Of a stretch of 39,218 bases of DNA, positions 33,155-39,218 are shown one piece after another (within the stretch, counting starts at the first letter, position 1; each line of letters starts with the position of its first letter). The DNA lies in assembly GCA_949840775.1 (NCBI GenBank), contig CATKXO010000026.1, positions 1 through 39,218 on the forward strand. Reading direction: 5' to 3'. Source of the stretch: an uncultured bacterium. Lineage in GTDB: Bacteria > Bacillota > Clostridia > Oscillospirales > Oscillospiraceae. A program made the translations under genes and the position numbers. The notes below the pieces were generated by a model. That model ran no database searches and was not told where the DNA came from. It saw nothing but the letters and a program-made list of their open reading frames with translations.

Positions 33155-34502
33155 AACGACGCTCCTCTCTCAATCCCAATATTGTCATCAGCAGTAAGGT
33201 ATCCTTATAGAGGGCGCCGCCCTCCTTCGCCTTCCAGTCCAGGTAGGCAATCGCCATCTCCGGGTCCTCTCCCTCCAGAATGGCCCGGGCCTCGGGGCTT
33301 TTCAGCATCCGCTGGCGGCACTGGCTCTCCACATCGTCGTGGACTTCCAGACAGTGGAGCATGGCGTTCAGCATGGCAACGGCCAGCCCGCTCAGCCCGC
33401 CCTCCGGGGCCTCGCCGGTCACCTCCATGCACTCCACAATATCCAGCACCCTCTGGGCCCCCAGGTTGGGACGCACAGCACAGCGGTCGATACGGATGTG
33501 GACCTGGGAATGGCTGAGCAGTCCCCGAAACAGATGATACGATTTCAGGCTCCCGTCACAGATGGGCAGCTTCTCCAGCACAACAGCGGCCACCAGGTGG
33601 GGCGGGATCAGGGGCAGGGCCTGCCAGGCCCAGTTGGCATCATTCGATTTCCACTGCTCGTCGTCGGCCCACTCGATGAAGTGCCGGGCGATCCGCAGGT
33701 CGAACCACTCCGGATGCTTTTCCAGGCAGCGCAGGAACAGGGGGTTGTCCCGGTCCCGGAACTCTCCCGGGTCCAGCAGCTCCGCCAGTTCCATGCCGTA
33801 TCTGTCCTCCACCAGCGCCATTACAGCCCGTTGCCGCTCCTCATCCCCTGGCAGAGGGGTCCCGCTCAGTATGTTTCGGGCCTCGAGGGACAGCTCCTCC
33901 GCCCGCTCCGGAAGCAACCGCGCCACGCACCGCAGTGCACCACAGCACATGGCCGCCCCCAGCGGGTCGTATTTCTGCATGAGTCTTCTGAGGTTATCGT
34001 CCCTCTTTTCCCCACTGCCATCGCCCTTGGACTCCATCCGAAACATGTGAAACATGTCCAGGTGGAAGCCTCGCTCAAAAATCTCATATGACCAGGCTGA
34101 CATATCCTCTGTCCATTCACGGACCAGGTTGGGATGAAACTCATTTCTGATCAAACCCCAATCCTGGTAATAGTCCCGCCTCAGCAGCTCCTCCACCGAC
34201 ACCAGGTCGTCCAGGGCGGCGGCCACCACTAGCAGCGTGGAGCACACCCTGATCCGCCAGCCCCCTCCGGGACGGACAAACTCCCCGGCGCAGTAGACCT
34301 GGCCCTCCGGTCCCAGGTCCAGGATCTGCCTCAGCAGCCAGGCAGGGCGGCGAAAGGCCAGGGGCGCGTAGACCGCCGTCTCATGCCAGGACAGGCTCTC
34401 CCGCTTGTCCAGCATCCGTTTCGCCGCCCGGAGGTTTCCTGCCTCCAGGGCGCGGTACAGCGGGTCAGTCCGCCACCGCTCCGGAATCTCTTTTTGCATC
34501 AT
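33144..34502 (-). CDS. Ankyrin-repeat-like protein A
   Basis: The start is ATG 34502 (ATGATG, GGAGG 7 nt upstream); the open frame upstream to 34643 crosses promoter element P3 and is not translated. The 452-residue protein has weak ankyrin-like repeats (LYRALEAGNLRAAKRMLDKRESLS near residue 15-40, and DPLGAAMCCGALRCVARLLPERAEEL near 185-210) in an otherwise helical protein. It is the first leftward gene from the divergent P3/P4 promoter region and faces clpP. The GALRCVxRLL segment is shared with ankyrin C, which suggests duplication. Confidence 0.78.
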   Translation of the reverse strand: MMQKEIPERWRTDPLYRALEAGNLRAAKRMLDKRESLSWHETAVYAPLAFRRPAWLLRQILDLGPEGQVYCAGEFVRPGGGWRIRVCSTLLVVAAALDDLVSVEELLRRDYYQDWGLIRNEFHPNLVREWTEDMSAWSYEIFERGFHLDMFHMFRMESKGDGSGEKRDDNLRRLMQKYDPLGAAMCCGALRCVARLLPERAEELSLEARNILSGTPLPGDEERQRAVMALVEDRYGMELAELLDPGEFRDRDNPLFLRCLEKHPEWFDLRIARHFIEWADDEQWKSNDANWAWQALPLIPPHLVAAVVLEKLPICDGSLKSYHLFRGLLSHSQVHIRIDRCAVRPNLGAQRVLDIVECMEVTGEAPEGGLSGLAVAMLNAMLHCLEVHDDVESQCRQRMLKSPEARAILEGEDPEMAIAYLDWKAKEGGALYKDTLLLMTILGLREERRYEL

Positions 34503-34531
34503 AACAGCGCCTCCTTTTCTCTGTTGCCTGC

Positions 34532-34567
34532 ATTCTACCCTCCCCGCCCCGGCAAATTTTACGAGCG
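34532..34567 (-). promoter_or_regulatory. Shared promoter element P3 (before ankyrin A)
   Basis: CGCTCGTAAAATTTGC (34567-34552), then exactly 14 nt, then TAGAAT (34537-34532), 29 bp before the ankyrin A ATG. It forms an inverted pair with P4, separated by 11 bp. Confidence 0.78.
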
Positions 34568-34578
34568 AAAAATTTTTT

Positions 34579-34614
34579 TGCTCATAAAATTTGCCCGGAC
34601 CTGCGGAGTATGAT
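34579..34614 (+). promoter_or_regulatory. Shared promoter element P4 (before clpP)
   Basis: TGCTCATAAAATTTGC (34579-34594), then exactly 14 nt, then TATGAT (34609-34614), 33 bp before the clpP ATG. With P3 it makes a 43-bp inverted repeat (34552-34594) giving divergent transcription. Confidence 0.78.
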
Positions 34615-34647
34615 GGAGCCACAACACAAACAAGGAGGAACATACTT

Positions 34648-35214
34648 ATGTTAACAATGCCCTATGTGGTGGAGAGCAAAGACGGCCGAGGGTACGACAT
34701 CTTCTCCCGCCTGCTGAAGGACCGGGTGGTCCTGCTCACCGGCGAGGTCACGGACGAATCCGCCGCCCTGGTCACCGCCCAGCTGCTCTTTCTGGAGGCC
34801 CAGGACCCGGAGAAGGACATCTCCCTCTATATCAACAGTCCCGGCGGCTCAGTCACCGCGGGGATGGCCATCCTGGACACCATGGAGCACATCCGCTGCG
34901 ACGTGTCCACCATAGCCATGGGGCTGGCAGCGTCCATGGGGGCAGTGCTGCTGGCCGCCGGGACCAAAGGCAAGCGCCGGGCCCTGCCCCACGCCGAGGT
35001 AATGATCCACCAGCCTCTGGGGGGCCGGGGCGGACAGACCACCGACGTGCTCATCCACGCCCGCCACCTGGAGAGGTGCCGGGAAACTCTCACCGGCCTG
35101 CTGGCCGGCTACACCGGTCAGGACCGGGAAAAGCTGGCCGCCGACATGGAGCGGGACTGTTTTCTCACCGCCCGGGAGGCCCTGGATTACGGCCTGGTGG
35201 ACCAGGTGCTGTAA
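34648..35214 (+). CDS. clpP: ClpP-type serine peptidase
   Basis: The 188-residue protein is a full-length ClpP with its catalytic triad intact: Ser96 in [11 protein letters not shown], His121 in MIHQPLGG, and Asp170 in [13 protein letters not shown]. The oxyanion/handle region ([14 protein letters not shown]) and the N-terminal FDIYSRLLK-type segment ([19 protein letters not shown]) are also present. ClpP forms a barrel that degrades proteins fed in by AAA+ unfoldases. No clpX or tig is adjacent, so this is probably an extra ClpP rather than the housekeeping clpP-clpX locus. ATG 34648 follows GGAGG by 9 nt. It shares promoter element P4 with the ankyrin/AAA block. Confidence 0.93.
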   Translation: MLTMPYVVESKDGRGYDIFSRLLKDRVVLLTGEVTDESAALVTAQLLFLEAQDPEKDISLYINSPGGSVTAGMAILDTMEHIRCDVSTIAMGLAASMGAVLLAAGTKGKRRALPHAEVMIHQPLGGRGGQTTDVLIHARHLERCRETLTGLLAGYTGQDREKLAADMERDCFLTAREALDYGLVDQVL

Positions 35215-35227
35215 AGGAGGTGTTTCC

Positions 35228-35428
35228 ATGGACTATGACAGCACCCTGAAGCTCTGTTTCCTGCTGGGTTTTCTGTGCTGCTGGCTGATCTCCCTCACCA
35301 TCCGGGCCGTGACAGGGGCCGTCCGCCTGTTTCTGCTGCGCATGGAGGTCCGGGAGCTCTGCCGGCAGGTGGAACAGCTGGAATATTTCGGGGAACACCC
35401 GCCCGGCGATGGTACGTCTTCCCCCTAA
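35228..35428 (+). CDS. Small membrane protein downstream of clpP
   Basis: The 66-residue protein has one hydrophobic segment at about residues 8-26 (LKLCFLLGFLCCWLISLTI), then a basic-amphipathic helix (FLLRMEVRELCRQVEQLEYF) and a short Pro/Gly-rich tail. AAAGGAGG lies 7 nt before the ATG, 13 bp after clpP, so the two are cotranscribed from P4 and end at the following terminator. The cytoplasmic tail could tether ClpP or a partner at the membrane, which is only a suggestion. Confidence 0.7.
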   Translation: MDYDSTLKLCFLLGFLCCWLISLTIRAVTGAVRLFLLRMEVRELCRQVEQLEYFGEHPPGDGTSSP

Positions 35429-35431
35429 AAC

Positions 35432-35482
35432 GTAAAAAAGCCCGTCCCCAACCGCACTTTACGGTCAGGGACGGGTTTTTAC
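35432..35482 (+). terminator. Bidirectional terminator after the clpP operon
   Basis: GTAAAAAAGCCCGTCCC pairs with GGGACGGGTTTTTAC around a 19-nt loop. The A-run and T-run allow it to stop both clpP transcripts and the leftward deoR operon, whose last stop is at 35499. Confidence 0.85.
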
Positions 35483-35498
35483 GATTCCTCGGGGATTG

Positions 35499-36257
35499 TC
35501 AATCCGTTAAAAGGGTCTCAACACCCTGTTCCTCCAGGGCGGCCAGCGCCTCCGGGGGAATGTTTCCATTGGTCACCACCAGCTGTGGCACACTCCGCCG
35601 GGGCAAATTCAGGGGCACCACCCCCCGGCGGCCAAACTTCTCGCTCTCGGTCAGCACCACCACCTGCTCCGCCTGATGGGCCATGTCCCGCACCGCCTGG
35701 GCCCGCATGTGGTCCTGGTTGGTAAAGCCGGTGCGGCAGTCATAGCCGTCCACGCCAATAAAGAAGCGGTTCACAAAAAAGCCATCGGCGCACAGCCGCA
35801 CCATGGGTCCCACCATGACCTGGGCTTCCGGCTGATAGACGCCCCCCAGAAGGATGATCTGAAAGGCACACTTCCCCCGGATGTAGGAGGCGATGAACGC
35901 GCTGTTGGTGATGACCGTCAGTTCCTTCCGCCGCTGGGCCAGCACATCAGCCAACAGGGCACAGCAGCTGCCGCTCTCGATCATGATGGTGTCGCCATTC
36001 TCCACCAGCTCCGCCGCCCGCTCCGCAATCTTTCGCTTGGCCTCATAGTGGTAGGCGATACGGCTCTGAATGTCGTCAGAACTGCGCAGAAGGGCATAGC
36101 CGTGTTCCCGGATGATGATCCCCCGGCGTTCCAGCTCATCCAGGTCCTTGCGCATGGTGACCTGAGACACCCCCGCCTGTTCGGCCAGGACGGAGACCTC
36201 CAGCCTGTTTTCTGCGGTGAGCAGCTCCAATATAACAGTTTCACGATCTTTTTTCAT
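35499..36257 (-). CDS. DeoR/GlpR-family transcriptional regulator
   Basis: The 252-residue protein has the DeoR helix-turn-helix at residues about 5-55 (RLEVSVLAEQAGVSQVTMRKDLDELERRGIIIREHG). A sugar-phosphate-binding isomerase-like domain follows (IMIESGSCCALLADVL, LTVITNSAFIASYI, IILLGGVYQPEAQVMVGP, FFIGVDGYDCRTGFT). ATG 36257 follows AGGGGA. It lies 31 bp after the activase gene in the same direction and probably controls the divergent glycyl radical enzyme in response to a phosphorylated or related metabolite. The open frame reading further upstream lies over the activase and is rejected. Confidence 0.9.
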   Translation of the reverse strand: MKKDRETVILELLTAENRLEVSVLAEQAGVSQVTMRKDLDELERRGIIIREHGYALLRSSDDIQSRIAYHYEAKRKIAERAAELVENGDTIMIESGSCCALLADVLAQRRKELTVITNSAFIASYIRGKCAFQIILLGGVYQPEAQVMVGPMVRLCADGFFVNRFFIGVDGYDCRTGFTNQDHMRAQAVRDMAHQAEQVVVLTESEKFGRRGVVPLNLPRRSVPQLVVTNGNIPPEALAALEEQGVETLLTD

Positions 36258-36288
36258 GGTTTTCCCCTGTCCTGTCTTTTCTGAGCAA

Positions 36289-37059
36289 TTAAATAAATGC
36301 GTTGATCCCGGCATCCAGAAGCGCCTGGCGGAACCCGGCCAGGTCCTCCTCATGGAGGGCGGGGACATCCCGATAGGCGTACTCCCGCCCCAGCAGTCCG
36401 TACTTGTTCTCCCCGAACTGGTGGAAGGGCAGCAGCTGAACCCGGTCCGCCCCCACCTCCCGCAGGCGGGTTGCAAAGCCGGCGGCGTCCTCCAGGCTGT
36501 CGTTGTAGCCGGGAATCACCGGCAGCCGGGGCAGGACCTCCTTCCCGGCTCGGATGGCCCTGGCCATGTTGTCCAGAATCAGGCGGCTGTCCACGCCGGT
36601 CCCCTCCCGGTGTCTGACCGGGTCCCAGTGCTTCATGTCAAAGAGCAGCAGATTGGCCAGGGCCGTCACCCGGTCAAAGACCGCCGGCTGGGCATAGCCG
36701 GTGGTCTCGATGGCCGTATGGACCCGCCGCACCCCCAGCTTGGTGAGCAGCCCGGCGGCAAAGTCCGGCTGGGCCAGGGGTTCGCCCCCGGACAGGGTCA
36801 CCCCGCCGCCGCTCTCCTCGTAGAAGTCCCGGTCCTGGAGGCAGATTTTTACCGCCTCCTCCGCAGTCATCCGCTGCCGGTCCGCCGCCAGCGTCAACCC
36901 GTTTTCCAGCTGACAGGGCGCCGGGTCCTGGCTCTCCGGGTTGGCGCACCAGCGGCACCGGAGGGGACAGCCCTTTAAAAATACCACGGTGCGGATACCC
37001 GGACCGTCGTGGAGGCTGAATTTTTGGATGTTGAACACAACGCCGGTCTGTTCTGACAT
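36289..37059 (-). CDS. Glycyl-radical enzyme activating protein (radical SAM)
   Basis: The 256-residue protein has the radical-SAM cluster motif C31-x3-C35-x2-C38 in KGCPLRCRWCANPES and TLSGGEPLAQPDF for SAM binding. The N-terminus FNIQKFSLHDGPGIRTVVFLKG is diagnostic of PflA-like activases. It lacks the extra ferredoxin-like insert with two more clusters found in some activases. It should install the glycyl radical on the enzyme encoded divergently at 37250. I start at ATG 37059; the site upstream (GGAAGGAT) is weak. The longer frame to 37128 crosses the promoter. Confidence 0.9.
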   Translation of the reverse strand: MSEQTGVVFNIQKFSLHDGPGIRTVVFLKGCPLRCRWCANPESQDPAPCQLENGLTLAADRQRMTAEEAVKICLQDRDFYEESGGGVTLSGGEPLAQPDFAAGLLTKLGVRRVHTAIETTGYAQPAVFDRVTALANLLLFDMKHWDPVRHREGTGVDSRLILDNMARAIRAGKEVLPRLPVIPGYNDSLEDAAGFATRLREVGADRVQLLPFHQFGENKYGLLGREYAYRDVPALHEEDLAGFRQALLDAGINAFI

Positions 37060-37095
37060 AGGTCTGCGCCATCCTTCCCTGAAATTGATAAGAAA

Positions 37096-37124
37096 AGTAT
37101 AGCACATCCCCTTTTCATTGTAAA
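37096..37124 (-). promoter_or_regulatory. Promoter of the activase-deoR operon
   Basis: On the - strand, TTTACA (37124-37119), 17 nt, and TATACT (37101-37096), 36 bp before the activase ATG. Confidence 0.7.
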
Positions 37125-37137
37125 GCAAAAACTTACG

Positions 37138-37161
37138 AACAAAAATATTTTATCTTTTGTT
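37138..37161. promoter_or_regulatory. Candidate DeoR operator in the divergent promoter region
   Basis: AACAAAA (37138-37144) and TTTTGTT (37155-37161) form a perfect 7-bp inverted repeat with a 10-nt gap, just upstream of both the activase -35 and the enzyme -35. Its position between two divergent promoters next to a DeoR gene makes it the likely operator. Confidence 0.45.
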
Positions 37162-37171
37162 AATAAATCTA

Positions 37172-37200
37172 TTGACGAAACCTCCCTGCTGTAGTATCAT
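37172..37200 (+). promoter_or_regulatory. Promoter of the glycyl radical enzyme gene
   Basis: TTGACG (37172-37177), a 17-nt spacer and TATCAT (37195-37200) lie 49 bp before the ATG. Confidence 0.7.
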
Positions 37201-37249
37201 TTAATTATGGACGAAATATAAAAGGTTGCAAACGAAAGGAGCGCCTATT

Positions 37250-39218
37250 ATGAACAGCCATTTTGGTGAGCTTACCCCCCGCATGAAGCAGTTCCGGGAG
37301 GAGCTGCTGGCCGCCCAGCCCCAGGTCTGCGTAGAGCGGGCCCTGATTACCACTCAGGTCTACCGGAACAACCAGGATCAGCCCCTGGCCCTCAAGCGGG
37401 CGCTGATGCTCAAGGCGGTGCTGGAGCGGATGACCATCTTCATCGAGCCCCAGACCCTCATCGCCGGCAACCAGGCCAGCTCCAACCGCAGCGCCCCCAT
37501 CTTCCCGGAGTACGCCATGAAGTGGGTCATCGACGAGCTGGACCAGTTTGACAAGCGGGACGGCGACGTGTTCCACATCACCGAGGAGAACAAGCAGAAG
37601 CTGCGGGACATCGCCCCCTTCTGGGAGCACAACACCCTGCTGGACCGGGGACTGGCCGCCTTTCCGCCCCACTCCAAGCTGTACTACGACCTGGGGATCA
37701 TCAAATCCGAGGGCAACATCACCAGCGGCGACGCCCACTGCGCCGTGGATTACGGCCGGATGCTGAAGGTGGGACTGAAGGACTACGAGCGCCGGGCCCA
37801 GGAGAAGCTGGACGCCCTGGACCTGACCGACTATAAGAACATTCAAAAGAGCTACTTCTACCGGGCCATCCTCATCGTCACCCAGGCCGTGAAGGACTTC
37901 GCCGCCCGGTTTGCCGCCCTGGCGGAGGAACAGGCCGCCTCCGCGGAGGAGGGCCGCCGGGCCGAGCTGCTGGACATGGCCGCCGCCCTGCGGAAGGTCC
38001 CCTACCAGCCCGCCGGGAGCTTCCGGGAGGCAGTGCAGGCCCTGTGGCTGGTCCACCTGGTCCTCCAGATCGAGTCAAACGGACATTCCCTGTCCTACGG
38101 GCGGATGGACCAATACCTGAACCCCTATTACGAGGCCGACCTGAAATCCGGGCGCATCACCGAGGAGGCGGCCTGCGAGCTGATGTGCAACCTCTGGCTC
38201 AAGACCTACACCATCAACAAGATTCGCTCCTGGAGCCACACCCAGTTCTCCGCCGGCTCCCCCCTGTACCAAAATGTCACGGTGGGCGGCCAGACGGCGG
38301 ACGGCCGGGACGCCACCAACCACATGAGCTGGATGATTCTCAAATCGGTCGCCCAGTGCCACCTGACCCAGCCCAACCTGACGGTCCGCTACCACAAGGG
38401 TCTGCCCGACGACTTTATGCGGGAGTGCTTGGAGGTGGTCCGCTGCGGCTTCGGTATGCCCGCCTTTAACGACGACGAGGTCATCATCCCCAGCTTCATC
38501 GCCAGGGGGGTCAAGCCGGAGGACGCCTACAACTACTCCGCCATCGGCTGCGTGGAGACCGCCGTTCCCGGCAAATGGGGCTACCGCTGCACCGGGATGA
38601 GCTTCCTCAACTTCCCCAAGGCCCTGCTCATCGCCATGAACGACGGCGTAGACCCCGCCTCGGGCACCAAGCTATGTGAAGGCATCGGCCACTTCAAGGA
38701 CTTCACCAGCTTTGACCAGGTTCTCCAGTGCTGGGACAAGGTCATCCGGGAGATGTGCCGCCAGTGCACCATCATCGACGCCACCTGCGACATGGTGCTG
38801 GAGCAGGACACCGCCGACATCCTCTGCTCCGCCCTCACCGACGACTGCATTGAGCGGGGGCTGAACATGAAGGAAGGGGGCGCGGTGTACGACTTCATCA
38901 GCGACCTCCAGGTGGGCATCGCCAACCTGGCCGACAGCCTGGCCGCCATGAAGAAGGTGGTCTTTGAGGACAGGGCCGTCACCCCCGCCCGGCTGTGGGA
39001 GGCCATGCAGGCCGACTTCCAGGGGGAGGAGAACCAGCGCATCCGCGCCCTGCTGGAGAGCGCCCCCAAGTACGGCAACGACGACGACTATGTGGACCGG
39101 CTGGTGGTGGACGCCTATAACGTGTACATTGACGAGATGAAGAAGTACCACAACACCCGTTACGGCCGGGGGCCCATCGGCGGGGTGTACTACGCCGGCA
39201 CCTCCTCCATCTCCGCCA
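37250..39218 (+). CDS. Glycyl radical enzyme (PFL/glycerol-dehydratase superfamily), 3' end outside window
   Basis: The frame runs 656 codons without a stop to the window edge; ATG 37250 follows GAAAGGAG. It has the superfamily active-site loop SAIGCVETAVPGK, with the thiyl-radical Cys434 and Glu436. Family proteins are about 780-850 residues, so the glycyl-radical loop (RVxGY type) lies beyond 39218. Cys-x-Glu excludes pyruvate formate-lyase, which has adjacent cysteines, and the aspartate expected at about 447 of glycerol/propanediol dehydratases is Cys here. The reaction is therefore unassigned; YbiW/PflD-like enzymes are the nearest I can name. It is divergent from its activase and a DeoR regulator. 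Confidence 0.88.
   Translation, partial: MNSHFGELTPRMKQFREELLAAQPQVCVERALITTQVYRNNQDQPLALKRALMLKAVLERMTIFIEPQTLIAGNQASSNRSAPIFPEYAMKWVIDELDQFDKRDGDVFHITEENKQKLRDIAPFWEHNTLLDRGLAAFPPHSKLYYDLGIIKSEGNITSGDAHCAVDYGRMLKVGLKDYERRAQEKLDALDLTDYKNIQKSYFYRAILIVTQAVKDFAARFAALAEEQAASAEEGRRAELLDMAAALRKVPYQPAGSFREAVQALWLVHLVLQIESNGHSLSYGRMDQYLNPYYEADLKSGRITEEAACELMCNLWLKTYTINKIRSWSHTQFSAGSPLYQNVTVGGQTADGRDATNHMSWMILKSVAQCHLTQPNLTVRYHKGLPDDFMRECLEVVRCGFGMPAFNDDEVIIPSFIARGVKPEDAYNYSAIGCVETAVPGKWGYRCTGMSFLNFPKALLIAMNDGVDPASGTKLCEGIGHFKDFTSFDQVLQCWDKVIREMCRQCTIIDATCDMVLEQDTADILCSALTDDCIERGLNMKEGGAVYDFISDLQVGIANLADSLAAMKKVVFEDRAVTPARLWEAMQADFQGEENQRIRALLESAPKYGNDDDYVDRLVVDAYNVYIDEMKKYHNTRYGRGPIGGVYYAGTSSISA

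Noticed and set aside
22016-34502. Known BREX, Dnd, CBASS or retron system
   Set aside because: WYL and AAA genes suggested a defence island, but no methyltransferase, nuclease, cyclase, reverse transcriptase or BREX gene is present in the block.
34591-34647. Upstream start for ClpP, adding 19 residues
   Set aside because: That stretch covers the -10 box of P4 and has no ribosome binding site, while ATG 34648 has GGAGG and gives an N-terminus that aligns with ClpP.
37250-39218. B12-independent glycerol dehydratase
   Set aside because: The Cys434/Glu436 pair is shared by most of the superfamily, and the residue at the position of the dehydratase aspartate near 447 is Cys, so that name is not supported.

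Overview
The window looks like a chromosomal segment of a high-GC gut Firmicute, probably Clostridia/Oscillospiraceae (Flavonifractor- or Lawsonibacter-like). This is inferred from GC-rich coding with Gram-positive ribosome binding sites, family II pyrophosphatase, BioY, an RsgI-type anti-sigma factor, a glycyl radical enzyme, and integrative-element genes typical of gut Clostridia. The species was not determined.

Layout. (1) 1-5727: the end of an integrative or conjugative element. A leftward gene set runs parB-like, two small hypotheticals, a further hypothetical, a PAPS-reductase-like PP-loop protein and a replication-initiator-like protein. A rightward large serine recombinase that has lost its catalytic N-terminus closes it. 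(2) 5731-11654: a leftward glycolytic operon (trmL, pgk, tpiA, gpmI, eno) with a clear sigma-A promoter, intergenic palindromic repeats and a terminator; gapA is not in it. (3) 11915-16386: cinA, a MATE exporter, tRNA-Gly(GCC), a YiiX-like papain-fold hydrolase and bioY under a probable BirA operator. (4) 16386-20276: two sigma/anti-sigma pairs, an ECF sigma with an RsgI-like anti-sigma carrying PepSY repeats, and an ECF sigma with a zf-HC2 anti-sigma. (5) 20273-21943: a CBS/DRTGG family II pyrophosphatase. (6) 22016-35428: a block of about 13 kb that I regard as the most interesting part. (7) 35499-39218: a DeoR regulator and a glycyl-radical activase, divergent from a glycyl radical enzyme that runs off the window.

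The block in (6) has leftward genes for three ankyrin-like proteins, a VWA/metallopeptidase-like protein, a MoxR-like ATPase, a CbxX/SpoVK-like AAA ATPase, a WYL regulator, a second CbxX/SpoVK-like AAA ATPase and an unknown protein. Divergent from them are a complete ClpP-type peptidase and a 66-residue membrane protein. Two signals tie the block together. First, a 16-bp element (YGCTCRTAAAATTTGC) occurs four times, each exactly 14 nt upstream of a TANNNT -10 box, in front of ankyrin A, ankyrin C, the second AAA gene and clpP. Second, both CbxX-like ATPases end in the same C-terminal tail, RSIGF or RSIGFS, encoded by different codons; IGF is the tripeptide with which ClpX/ClpA-type unfoldases dock on ClpP. 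Both ATPases also have an aromatic-hydrophobic-glycine pore loop (YVG, YLG). I infer a co-regulated ClpP-based unfoldase/protease system with its own MoxR-VWA and ankyrin partners, controlled by the embedded WYL protein or by an alternative sigma factor. I know of no description of it, but could not search.
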